A stretch of 13,811 bases of DNA from Kineosporiaceae bacterium. Its GTDB lineage: Bacteria > Actinomycetota > Actinomycetes > Actinomycetales > Angustibacteraceae. The position numbers and the translations under genes are program-made. The DNA is taken from positions 1 through 13,811 of the forward strand of contig DAIETC010000077.1 in the NCBI GenBank assembly GCA_027345905.1. The letters are read 5' to 3'. Below the pieces are notes generated by a model. It made no database searches and was not told the origin of the DNA. It was given only the letters and a program-made list of their open reading frames with translations. This document shows, piece by piece, positions 7,043 to 13,787 of the stretch. Position 1 is the stretch's first letter; each line of letters starts with the position of its first letter.

Positions 7043-7344
7043 GAGCCCATCCTGCCCGCTTGCCCGGCGGCCGTCGTACCGGCAGCCAGCGGTGCGTGCG
7101 GCCGCGCCTGTTCGACGTCAGCGACCGTGGGCCTTTGGGTCAGCTGGTGCCAAGGCGCTCTCCTGCGGGCACCGAGCAAGACGCCATCCGGATACGCCCT
7201 GCCCTGCCTCGGCAGCCATGGGTGCAGGCATGGGTGCAGCCAGGATGAGGTGATCGCGTCACTTCGCCTGCACCCATGGCTGCACCCAAGCAGCCGGACG
7301 GCGTGATCGCCGGCCACGGGGGTCGATGCACCGGGATTACATGA
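7043..7344. other. 302-bp intergenic region between the two HAD genes
   Basis: No convincing gene is seen in either strand. Short open frames exist (for example 7060-7248 plus and 7140-7331 minus), but they are low complexity, recognise no family and come from the G+C bias. The region lies upstream of the HAD gene starting at 7042 and downstream of the one ending at 7345, so it probably carries the promoter of the former. Its clearest structure is the inverted and direct repeat block at 7212-7288. Confidence 0.6.
7212..7288. repeat. Composite palindrome built from four copies of TGGGTGCAG
   Basis: A perfect 18-bp inverted repeat joins 7212-7229 (GCAGCCATGGGTGCAGGC) to 7266-7283, with a 36-nt loop. 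The nonamer TGGGTGCAG occurs at 7219-7227 and 7231-7239 (12-bp period). Its complement CTGCACCCA occurs at 7268-7276 and 7280-7288 (again 12-bp period). A second register also pairs perfectly: 7231-7242 with 7277-7288 (12 bp). No T-run follows on either strand, so a classic Rho-independent terminator is unlikely. Operator, transcript-structure or mobile-repeat explanations remain open. Confidence 0.7.
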
Positions 7345-8178
7345 TCACCGGGGAGTGGGGGTGGAGGCGGTGGTGGGGCAGCTCAGGGCGCGCAGGACGT
7401 CGGCCAGCCCGTCCTCGTCGACGTGGCCGCACACCTGGTCGGCGGCAGCCTGGACCTCAGGTGGGGCCTGCCCCATCGCGACCGAGCGCCCGGCCCAGGC
7501 GAACATCTCCAGGTCGTTGCGCCCGTCCCCGACCGCCAGCGCGTCGGCGGCGCTCACCCCGAGCCGGTCGGCCGCGATGGCCAGGCCGTGCGCCTTGCTG
7601 ACGCCGTCGGGGGCGATGTCCAACCAGGCGGTCCAGCCCACCGCATAGCTGCCGCCGTGCAGCCCGAGCCGGTCGACCAGGGCCAGAAAGTCTTCGGGGG
7701 TGTGCTCGGGGCTGCGGACGACGACGCGGGTGGCCCTGGTCGCGAGCAGCTGCTCGAAGGGGACGATCTGCAGGCGCCCGATCAGCTCGCCGTCGGGGAA
7801 CGGGCCGGTGAGCCGAAACCCCATGCCGAGGTCCTCGACCGCATAGACCGCCATCGGCAGGTGCTCGCGCAGCAGCCGCAGGGCGGGAGCAGGGTCGAAG
7901 GTGACGACGTCGACCAGCTCGTAACCGTCGGGCAGGGCCGGGTCGAGCCGCACGGTGACCGCCCCGTTGCTGGTGACCGCGTACCCGCTGAGCAGGCCGA
8001 GCTGGTCGAGCACCGGCAACGTGGCCACCAGCGAGCGCCCGGTCGCCACGACCACGTGGCGCCCGGCGTCCACGAGCGTGCGGACGCCGGCCCGCACCGG
8101 CTCGCTCAGCCGCCCGTCCCGGTCCAGGAGCGTGCCATCGACGTCCAGGGCAACCAGCGCCGCCGGACCAAAGGGCAT
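7345..8178 (-). CDS. HAD-superfamily Cof-type (class IIB) phosphatase, downstream of serS
   Basis: 277 aa, same broad family as the other HAD gene in this window but clearly diverged from it. Seen: motif I VALDVDGTLLDRDG with Asp12 and Asp14; motif II Thr46 in VVATGRS; TSNGAVTV (69-76); a cap domain from about 85 to 190; motif III Lys195 in PDGVSKAHGLA; and motif IV VGDGRNDLEMF (216-226) with Asp218 and Asp222, so all catalytic residues are present. It starts only two bases after the serS stop (ATG at 8178), with no strong Shine-Dalgarno, so translation is probably coupled to serS. Substrate unknown. A serS-HAD pairing is common in actinobacteria as I recall it. It ends at TGA 7347-7345. Confidence 0.88.
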   Translation of the reverse strand: MPFGPAALVALDVDGTLLDRDGRLSEPVRAGVRTLVDAGRHVVVATGRSLVATLPVLDQLGLLSGYAVTSNGAVTVRLDPALPDGYELVDVVTFDPAPALRLLREHLPMAVYAVEDLGMGFRLTGPFPDGELIGRLQIVPFEQLLATRATRVVVRSPEHTPEDFLALVDRLGLHGGSYAVGWTAWLDIAPDGVSKAHGLAIAADRLGVSAADALAVGDGRNDLEMFAWAGRSVAMGQAPPEVQAAADQVCGHVDEDGLADVLRALSCPTTASTPTPR

Positions 8179-8180
8179 GC

Positions 8181-9458
8181 TCAGCGCACCGGCTCGAGGA
8201 CGTCCAGGCCGACGTACGGGCGTAGCGCCGCAGGCACGGTCACCGAGCCGTCGGGCTGCTGGTGGTTCTCCAGGATCGCGACGAGCCAGCGGGTCGTGGC
8301 GGCGGTGCCGTTGAGCGTGGCCACGTGCCGCGTCTGCTCGCCGCGTTCGGGATCGCGCTCGCGGACCTGCAGTCGGCGGGCCTGGTAGGTCGTGCAGTTC
8401 GACGTCGAGGTGAGCTCGCGGTAGCGACCCTGGGTCGGCACCCAGGCCTCGCAGTCGTACTTGCGGGCCGCGGAGCCACCGAGGTCACCGGCCGCGGTGT
8501 CGATCACCCGGTAGGGCACCTCGATGGCGTCCAGCAGCTCCCGCTGCAGGTCGAGCAGCCGCTGGTGCTCGGCGGCGGCGTCCTGCGGGGAGGTGAAGAA
8601 GAACATCTCGATCTTCTGGAACTGGTGCACCCGGATGATGCCGCGGGTGTCCTTGCCGTGCGAGCCCGCCTCGCGTCGGTAGCAGGTCGACCAGCCGGCG
8701 TAGCGCAACGGCCCGGCGGACAGGTCGAGGATCTCGTCGGCGTGGTAGCCGGCGAGCGCGACCTCGCTGGTGCCGGTGAGGTACAGGTCGTCGGCCTGCA
8801 GGTGGTAGACCTCGCTGGCGTGCGCGTCCAGGTATCCGGCACCGGCCATCACGTGCGGGCGCACGAGCGTGGGGGTGACCATCGGGGTGAAGCCGCGCTC
8901 GATCAGCCGGGCCATCGCCAGGTTCAGCAGGCCCAGCTCGAGGCGGGCACCGGGGCCGGTCAGGAAGTAGAAGCGTGAACCGCTCACCTTGGCGCCGCGT
9001 TCGGTGTCGACCGCGCCGAGCCGCTCGCCGAGCTCGAGATGGTCGCGTGGTGTGAATCCCTGCGCGGCGAAGTCGCGGGGGGCGCCGACCGTGTCGAGCA
9101 CGACGTAGTCGTCCTCGCCGCCGGCGGGCACGCCCGGTTCGATGATGTTGCCCAGCCCACGCAGCAGGGCGTCCAGCTGCGCACCCGCGGCGTCGGCGTC
9201 CGCCTGTAAGGACTTCACCCGTTCGCTGAGGTCCTTGGCGCGGACGACGAGCTCGGCCTTGGCGGGCCCGCTGGCCCGTGCCACGGCCTTACCGGACGCC
9301 CGCTGCTCGGCGCGGGCCTGCTCGAAGGCGGCCAGAGCACTGCGGCGCAGCTCGTCGGCGGCCAGCACCTGGTCGACCAGGGACTCGTCCTCGCCACGGG
9401 CCCGCTGGCTGGCACGCACGATGTCGGGGTCGGCGCGCAGCACACGCAGGTCGATCAC
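8181..9458 (-). CDS. serS: Seryl-tRNA synthetase
   Basis: Class II aminoacyl-tRNA synthetase charging tRNA-Ser (and tRNA-Sec, if present) with serine; 425 aa, normal length. Seen: the N-terminal MIDLRVLRADPDIVR-type start (with GTG) and a long antiparallel coiled coil to about residue 110 (rich in Ala, Glu and Arg) that grips the tRNA long arm; motif 1 region around GFTPMVTPTLVRP (189-201); the serine-binding TGTSEVALAGYHADE (228-242); motif 2 YRREAGSHGKDTRGIIRVHQ and FQKIEMF (260-286); TSTSNCTTYQARR (350-362); and motif 3 TLNGTAATTRWLVAILENHQ (381-400). The GTG at 9458 gives the conserved N-terminus. The frame stays open far upstream only because of codon bias. TACCCT lies six bases before the GTG, suggesting a leaderless message. 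The HAD gene follows after two bases. Confidence 0.97.
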   Translation of the reverse strand: MIDLRVLRADPDIVRASQRARGEDESLVDQVLAADELRRSALAAFEQARAEQRASGKAVARASGPAKAELVVRAKDLSERVKSLQADADAAGAQLDALLRGLGNIIEPGVPAGGEDDYVVLDTVGAPRDFAAQGFTPRDHLELGERLGAVDTERGAKVSGSRFYFLTGPGARLELGLLNLAMARLIERGFTPMVTPTLVRPHVMAGAGYLDAHASEVYHLQADDLYLTGTSEVALAGYHADEILDLSAGPLRYAGWSTCYRREAGSHGKDTRGIIRVHQFQKIEMFFFTSPQDAAAEHQRLLDLQRELLDAIEVPYRVIDTAAGDLGGSAARKYDCEAWVPTQGRYRELTSTSNCTTYQARRLQVRERDPERGEQTRHVATLNGTAATTRWLVAILENHQQPDGSVTVPAALRPYVGLDVLEPVR

Positions 9459-9464
9459 CCCTGC

Positions 9465-9470
9465 AGGGTA
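9465..9470 (-). promoter_or_regulatory. Putative -10 element of a leaderless serS transcript
   Basis: On the minus strand TACCCT (TANNNT) is followed by six bases (GCAGGG) and then the GTG start at 9458. This is the spacing expected when transcription begins at the start codon. No clear -35 hexamer is visible. Confidence 0.4.
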
Positions 9471-9539
9471 TCCGGGTCGCCGGGGGCCTCGCGTTCGGCG
9501 CTTCGCGCGCCCCAGGCGGCGCACCGGCCCGGACCGGGT

Positions 9540-9545
9540 TAGGTT
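9540..9545 (+). promoter_or_regulatory. Possible -10 element for the lipid kinase-PAP2 operon
   Basis: TAGGTT matches TANNNT in the 144-bp gap divergent from serS. It would give a leader of about 50 nt before the GTG at 9603. No -35 is evident, so this is tentative. Confidence 0.25.
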
Positions 9546-9590
9546 GGCGCTCTCGATCTCGTGCCCCGGCGCCGTTGCGGCCCCCGAACC

Positions 9591-9596
9591 GAAGGG
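9591..9596 (+). promoter_or_regulatory. Shine-Dalgarno selecting the GTG start of the lipid kinase
   Basis: GAAGGG lies six bases before GTG 9603. It favours this start over the in-frame GTG at 9561. Confidence 0.5.
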
Positions 9597-9602
9597 CGCC
9601 AC

Positions 9603-10544
9603 GTGCACGACCCGTCCCGTCCCCGCCGAGCCGGCGTGATCGTCAACCCCACCAAGTTCGACGACGTCGCCGCGGTCCGCAGGCAGGTGACCAAGGGCTG
9701 CCTGGACGCCGGGTGGGCCGAGCCGCTGTGGCTGGAGACCACCGCGCAGGACACCGGTGCGGGCCAGGCCCGCCAGGCTCTGGACGCGAAGGTGGACCTG
9801 GTCTGCGCACTGGGCGGCGACGGAACGGTGCGCGCGGTCGCCCAGGCGATGGTCCACACCGGGACGCCGGTCGGCCTGCTGCCCGGCGGCACCGGCAACC
9901 TGCTGGCCCGCAACCTCGGCCTGCCGGTCACCAACCTCGAACGTGCCCTGCGGATCGCACTCACCGGCGCCGACCACGCCGTGGACGTGGGTCAGGTGCG
10001 CTTCGAGGCGTCCGGGGCCGAGCCCGACGCCCCCGAGCAGGTCTTCCTGGTGATGGCCGGGCTCGGCTTCGACGCCGCCATGATGGCCGGCGCACCGGAG
10101 CGGCTGAAGGCCAAGGTGGGCTGGCTCGCCTACGCCGTCAGCGGCTTGAAGAACCTGACCGACCCCCGGGTCCGGGTTCGCATCGGCGCGGACGACGCGC
10201 CGTCGTACACGCGGCGGGTGCAGACCGTCCTGGTCGGCAACTGCGGCAAGCTCACCGGCGGGATCGTGCTGCTACCGAAGGCCAGGGTGGACGACGGGTG
10301 GCTGGATGCGGTGGTCATGTCCCCCAAAGGGGTGGTGACCTGGGCGGCGGTCGCGATCCGGCTGCTGACCCGGCGCGGGCACCCGCGGGTCGAGCGGCTG
10401 CGGTGCCGGCGGATCCGGGTCGCGGCCGAGCGCGCGCAGGAGGGACAGCTGGACGGCGACACGGTGGGCCAGGTGCGGGGGATGCGCGTCCGGGTCGACG
10501 CAGGGGCGCTGCTCGTGCGGTTGCCGGCGGTGCCGCGTGGGTGA
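9603..10544 (+). CDS. Diacylglycerol kinase-family lipid kinase (DagK/YegS/LCB5-like)
   Basis: Predicted cytosolic or peripheral-membrane kinase that phosphorylates a lipid hydroxyl (diacylglycerol, a sphingoid base or a polyprenol-type lipid) with ATP; 313 aa, normal for the family. Seen: an N-terminal VIVNPTKFDD (12-21); the nucleotide loop ALGGDGTVRAVAQAM (69-83) with the diagnostic GGDGT; the PGGTGNLLARNLGLP motif (94-108); AGLGFDAAMMAG; the GNCGKLTGGIVLLPKARVDDGWLD stretch, which corresponds to the conserved P.A..DDG.LD of the C-terminal beta-sandwich; and a closing QLDGDTVG motif. The GTG at 9603 has a Shine-Dalgarno. Its 3' end overlaps the first PAP2 gene by eight bases, so the kinase and phosphatases are probably co-translated. 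The exact lipid substrate cannot be read from sequence. Confidence 0.9.
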   Translation: MHDPSRPRRAGVIVNPTKFDDVAAVRRQVTKGCLDAGWAEPLWLETTAQDTGAGQARQALDAKVDLVCALGGDGTVRAVAQAMVHTGTPVGLLPGGTGNLLARNLGLPVTNLERALRIALTGADHAVDVGQVRFEASGAEPDAPEQVFLVMAGLGFDAAMMAGAPERLKAKVGWLAYAVSGLKNLTDPRVRVRIGADDAPSYTRRVQTVLVGNCGKLTGGIVLLPKARVDDGWLDAVVMSPKGVVTWAAVAIRLLTRRGHPRVERLRCRRIRVAAERAQEGQLDGDTVGQVRGMRVRVDAGALLVRLPAVPRG

Positions 10545-11292
10545 GCAACCGCGGACCCACGCAGGTCCGACCCCCGCGCAGGAGGCCGTGCGCGCCGTCC
10601 GGCCGCGCCTGCTCGCCGGCCTGCTCGCGATGCTCGCCAGCGCCGTGCCGGTCACCGTTCTGGCCCTGCTCGTGCGCCGCACGGCCGACCCGGTGCCGCG
10701 CTTCGACCAGTGGGTCGACGTGCAGCTCACCCGCTTCACCCTGGCCCACGAGTCGGTACGCCGGGCCGGCGAGCTGGGCGCGTACGCGCTGCACCCGTGG
10801 GTCTTTCGCGCGCTCGTCCTGGTGGCGATCGTGGTCTTGTTCCGCCGCCGGGCGCGCGCGGCGGCGCTGTGGGCGGGCGCCACGGTCGTGGCCGGCGGGC
10901 TGCTCGGCGTCGGGCTCAAGCTGGCCGTGCACCGGGCCCGCCCGGTGCTGGACGACCCCGTCGCGACCGCCTCGGGCTACAGCTTTCCTTCCGGGCACGC
11001 CCTGAACTCGGCCCTGTGCGTGAGCGTGCTGCTGGTGCTGCTCTGGCGCCCGCTGGGCCGGCGCGGCTACCGGGCGCTGGCAGCGGTGCTCGCCGTCCTG
11101 CTCGTTCTGGCCACCGCCATGGACCGGCTGCTGCTCGGGGTGCACTACCCGAGCGACGTCGTCGCCGGCGACCTGGTGGGTGTCCTCGCGGTGGTCTCGT
11201 CGTGGGTCGCGTTCGGCCCGGTGCTGCGCGAACGGGCTCGGCGCGAGGCCGACCGTGCGGCATCCGCCGGCGCCGTCACGGGCTCGCCATGA
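10537..11292 (+). CDS. PAP2-family membrane phosphatase (first of two)
   Basis: Multi-pass membrane lipid-phosphate phosphatase, 251 aa. Seen: hydrophobic segments at about 25-46, 90-102, 110-127, 160-171 and 180-195, with another near 209-226; and the complete three-part active site, namely Lys128-x6-Arg135-Pro136 (KLAVHRARP), PSGH at 151-154 (His154), and Arg197-x5-His203-x3-Asp207 (DRLLLGVHYPSD). The last motif has Asp rather than the usual Ser before the Arg. Family members dephosphorylate phosphatidic acid, undecaprenyl pyrophosphate or related lipids. The GTG at 10537 overlaps the kinase 3' end by eight bases, and its stop overlaps the ATG of the second PAP2 gene. It may reverse the kinase reaction next door or act on another lipid phosphate; the sequence does not say which. 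Confidence 0.88.
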   Translation: MGEQPRTHAGPTPAQEAVRAVRPRLLAGLLAMLASAVPVTVLALLVRRTADPVPRFDQWVDVQLTRFTLAHESVRRAGELGAYALHPWVFRALVLVAIVVLFRRRARAAALWAGATVVAGGLLGVGLKLAVHRARPVLDDPVATASGYSFPSGHALNSALCVSVLLVLLWRPLGRRGYRALAAVLAVLLVLATAMDRLLLGVHYPSDVVAGDLVGVLAVVSSWVAFGPVLRERARREADRAASAGAVTGSP

Positions 11293-12026
11293 CCGCCCTG
11301 GTGAGCCCGGGCGCGGCCGGTCATGGACGTCGTCCGGTCGATGACGGGGTCGCGCCAACGGTGCCCGAGCTGGGCTCGATCTTCGCCCGGCGGGTGCTGC
11401 CGTACGTCGTGGTGTGGTTCGTCGTGCTGGCCGGCGCCGGCTGGTCGCTGGGCCACCCGCTGAAGTCCGCGCTCGCCCCCGAGGACGGCGTGAGCCGGTG
11501 GTTCGCCGCGCACCGCTCGCCGGGCTGGAACACGGTGACCGACGTGCTGTCGCACGTGGCCAACACCGGGTCGATCATCGTCAGCACGGCCGCGGCGTGC
11601 CTGGTCTACTGGCTGGTCACGCGCCGGTTGCGTGACGTGCTGCCGCTGGCGATCGGGGTGTTCACCCAGGCCGGCGTGTTCCTGCTCACCACGCTGGTGA
11701 TCGACCGGCCACGCCCGCAGGTGCCCAAGCTCGACCAGTCGCCGCCGACGTCCAGCTTTCCCTCCGGGCACACCGGCGCCTCGGCGGCCCTGTACTTCGG
11801 GCTGGTGCTGCTGTGCGTGCGCCGGTTCCCCTCGTTGCGGGCTCGGGTGCTGAGTGCGGTCGGCTTCGGGCTGATCCCGTTCGCGGTCGGCACCGCCCGG
11901 CTCTACCGGGGGATGCATCACCCCAGCGATGTGCTCTTCGGGCTGCTGAACGGCCTGGTCTGCGCGGTCGTGGCCTACCTCGCCCTGCGCCCGGCGCCGA
12001 GCTCAGTCACCAAGGCCGCGAGCTGA
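11289..12026 (+). CDS. PAP2-family membrane phosphatase (second of two, variant first motif)
   Basis: 245 aa, multi-pass membrane protein, more divergent from the first PAP2 than expected for a recent duplicate. Seen: hydrophobic segments at about 36-52, 93-110, 117-138, 165-177, 187-202 and 215-232; motif 2 TSSFPSGH (154-161); and motif 3 Arg204-x5-His210-x3-Asp214 (ARLYRGMHHPSD). Motif 1 reads TLVIDRPRP: Arg142-Pro143 is kept, but the position normally held by Lys is Thr135. I recall similar VIDRPRP..LD.xPPTSSFPSGH strings in other actinobacterial PAP2 proteins, so this may be a normal subfamily rather than an inactive copy. The ATG at 11289 forms an ATGA overlap with the preceding gene. 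The 3' end runs 24 bp into the convergent pheA. Confidence 0.87.
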   Translation: MTALVSPGAAGHGRRPVDDGVAPTVPELGSIFARRVLPYVVVWFVVLAGAGWSLGHPLKSALAPEDGVSRWFAAHRSPGWNTVTDVLSHVANTGSIIVSTAAACLVYWLVTRRLRDVLPLAIGVFTQAGVFLLTTLVIDRPRPQVPKLDQSPPTSSFPSGHTGASAALYFGLVLLCVRRFPSLRARVLSAVGFGLIPFAVGTARLYRGMHHPSDVLFGLLNGLVCAVVAYLALRPAPSSVTKAAS

Positions 12027-12983
12027 CCCGGCTTCGCCGGTGCGCCCGGCGCGCAGGTCGTCCAGCCAGGCCCGTGCCCGAGCGAAGGCGGCGTCGCTGG
12101 TCGTCGGCCCGACCCGCACCGGCACCGCGTCGGCTCGGGGGTAGGAGCCCAGGAAGCGCACCTGGCTGCAGGTTCGGTGCAGCCCCATGAGCGCCTCGGC
12201 CACCCGCGCCTCACCCACGTGCCCTTCGCAGTCGATCGAGAAGCAGTAGCGGCCCAGGGCGTCCCCCGTCGGGCGCGACTCGATCCGGGTCAGGTTGATG
12301 CCGCGGGTGGCGAACTGTTCCAGCAGCTCGAGCAGGCCCCCGGGGTGGTCGTCGTTCTGGAACACCACGACGCTCGTCTTGTCCGCCCCGGACGGCGCGC
12401 CCACCGGCCCGGGCCGGCTGACCAGCACGAACCGCGTGACCGCCGCGGCGTTGTCGCCGACGTCGTCGGCGAGCACCTCGAGCCCGAAACGCAGCGCGGC
12501 CAGCGGCGAGCACAGCGCCGCGTCATAGGCCGGCACGTCGGGGGCCGGTGCCTGCGGCCCGGCGTGCATCGACAGGCCCTGGGCGGGTGCCGCGGTCGAC
12601 AGCGCCGGGACGTGCGTCGCGTCCGGCAGGTGCTCGGCGACCCAGCCCCGGCACTGCGCCCACCCGTGCGGGTGCGAGGACACCCGCCGGACGTCTGCCA
12701 GCGCAGTACCGGGCCGCACAGCCAGCACGAAGGTGATCGGGACGAGCATCTCGCGCACCACGGTCAGCGAGCTGCCGCTGCCGAGGGAGTCCAGCGTCTG
12801 TGGCACCCCGCCCTCGACCGAGTTCTCGATCGGCACGACCGCGCGCTCGACGTCCCCGCAGCGCAGGCTCGCCAGGACGGCGTCCACGCTCGCCAGGGCG
12901 ACCAGCTCGTCGCCTGGGCCGCTGGCCTGCAGAGCGGCCGCCTCGGTGAACGTGCCCTGTGGGCCGAGGTAGGCGTAGCGCAT
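12003..12983 (-). CDS. pheA: Prephenate dehydratase
   Basis: Cytosolic enzyme converting prephenate to phenylpyruvate in phenylalanine synthesis. At 326 aa it is a stand-alone dehydratase with an ACT domain and no chorismate mutase fusion, the actinobacterial form. Seen: N-terminal MRYAYLGPQGTFTEAAA; VVPIENSVEGGVPQTLD (49-65); STAAPAQGL (129-137); the catalytic TRF motif at 183-185 within AAVTRFVLVSRP; and a C-terminal ACT domain (about 203-280) with GGLLELLEQFATRGINLTRIESRP (ESRP 235-238, the phenylalanine-binding region), implying feedback inhibition by phenylalanine. The ATG at 12983 gives the canonical N-terminus. The upstream stretch is C-rich and has no Shine-Dalgarno. A symmetric inverted repeat shared with larB lies about 45-95 bp upstream. 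The 3' end overlaps the second PAP2 gene. Confidence 0.95.
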   Translation of the reverse strand: MRYAYLGPQGTFTEAAALQASGPGDELVALASVDAVLASLRCGDVERAVVPIENSVEGGVPQTLDSLGSGSSLTVVREMLVPITFVLAVRPGTALADVRRVSSHPHGWAQCRGWVAEHLPDATHVPALSTAAPAQGLSMHAGPQAPAPDVPAYDAALCSPLAALRFGLEVLADDVGDNAAAVTRFVLVSRPGPVGAPSGADKTSVVVFQNDDHPGGLLELLEQFATRGINLTRIESRPTGDALGRYCFSIDCEGHVGEARVAEALMGLHRTCSQVRFLGSYPRADAVPVRVGPTTSDAAFARARAWLDDLRAGRTGEAGSARGLGD

Positions 12984-13026
12984 CAGCGGGGGGGCCCGGG
13001 GAGGCGGTGTGCGGTGGCGGCTACAG

Positions 13027-13077
13027 GGTGAGCGTACGCGGGGCGCGTGTGCGTACGCCGGGCGCCGTACGCTCACC
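13027..13077. promoter_or_regulatory. Inverted repeat in the pheA-larB divergent promoter region
   Basis: Perfect 12-bp arms GGTGAGCGTACG (13027-13038) and CGTACGCTCACC (13066-13077) flank a third CGTACGC (13052-13058). The heptamer CGTACGC therefore occurs three times, at 13033, 13052 and 13066. Each arm contains TACGCT reading outward, a plausible -10: 13068-13073 towards larB and 13036-13031 towards pheA. The right-hand one lies six bases before the larB GTG. A shared operator or symmetric divergent promoter is inferred, not proven. Confidence 0.5.
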
Positions 13078-13079
13078 AG

Positions 13080-13787
13080 GTGCCCTCGCAGCCTCAGCCG
13101 TCCGCCCCCGACCAGGGGTTCGTGGACCTGGGCTGGACTCGGCTGGACACCGACCGGGCCCGACGTACCGGCGATGCCGAGGTCGTGTACGGCGCCGGCA
13201 AGACCCCCGATCAGGTCGTGGGCGCCTTGCGCGAGCTGCACGCCCGCCACCCGCTGCAGGCGGTCCTGGCCACCCGGTTGGACGACGCGGCGCGCTGCGC
13301 CGTCCGTTCGGCGTTGCCGGACGCCGACGTCGACGACGTCGCCCGCACCGCCGTGCTCGGCCCGCTGCCCGTGCCACACGGGCTGGTGCTGGTGATCTCG
13401 GCGGGCACCTCGGACGCACCGGTGGCCGCCGAGGCACTGGTCACCGCCCGGGTGCACGCAGCGGGGGCCGAACGGGTCGACGACGTCGGCGTCGCCGGGA
13501 TCCACCGGCTGCTGGCGGTGCGCGAGCGGTTCGAGCAGGCCGACGCACTGGTCGTCGTCGCGGGCATGGAGGGCGCCCTGCCGAGCGTGGTCGGCGGCCT
13601 CACCGGGGTGCCGCTGGTCGCGGTGCCCACCAGCACCGGCTACGGCACCGGCGTCGGCGGGTACGCCGCGCTGCTGGCGATGCTCAACTCGTGCGCACCG
13701 GGCGTGGTGGTCGTCAACGTCGACAACGGGTACGGCGCGGGGGTGCATGCTGCGCGGATCGCCCGGCGCGCGGCGGTGCGCACGTGA
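13080..13787 (+). CDS. larB: Nickel-pincer cofactor biosynthesis protein LarB
   Basis: LarB carboxylates the pyridinium ring of nicotinic acid adenine dinucleotide and releases AMP, the first step to the nickel-pincer nucleotide used by lactate racemase and related LarA enzymes. 235 aa, close to family size. Seen: an N-terminal FVDLGWTRLDTDRARRTGDAE and VVYGAGKTPDQ (14-45); the AIRC/PurE-like core with VISAGTSDAPVAAEA (105-119); DDVGVAGIHRLL (134-145); VVVAGMEGALPSVVGGL (158-174); VPTSTGYG (182-189); and a late NVDNGYGAGVHAARIAR. The GTG at 13080 was chosen because TACGCT sits six bases upstream, suggesting a leaderless transcript. GTG 13047 would place the start inside the promoter palindrome. 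No larA, larC or larE is visible, but larC could follow beyond the right edge. Confidence 0.93.
   Translation: MPSQPQPSAPDQGFVDLGWTRLDTDRARRTGDAEVVYGAGKTPDQVVGALRELHARHPLQAVLATRLDDAARCAVRSALPDADVDDVARTAVLGPLPVPHGLVLVISAGTSDAPVAAEALVTARVHAAGAERVDDVGVAGIHRLLAVRERFEQADALVVVAGMEGALPSVVGGLTGVPLVAVPTSTGYGTGVGGYAALLAMLNSCAPGVVVVNVDNGYGAGVHAARIARRAAVRT

Noticed and set aside
7212..7288. Rho-independent terminator at the large palindrome
   Set aside because: The loop is 34-36 nt and no T-run follows either arm on either strand.
7140..7331. Small minus-strand open frame with a CTHACTHGC stretch, a possible metal-binding peptide
   Set aside because: The cysteine/histidine pattern is a by-product of the TGGGTGCAG repeats. 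There is no ribosome-binding site and no family resemblance.
6215..8178. The two HAD genes as a recent tandem duplication
   Set aside because: They share only fold-level motifs and differ in cap domain and motif spacing, so they are separate family members.
9459..9977. Upstream extension of the serS reading frame to 9977
   Set aside because: The extra residues are antisense to the lipid kinase. The SerS N-terminus is canonical at GTG 9458.
12984..13748. Upstream extension of the pheA reading frame across larB
   Set aside because: The canonical prephenate dehydratase N-terminus starts at 12983, and the extension is antisense to well-supported larB.
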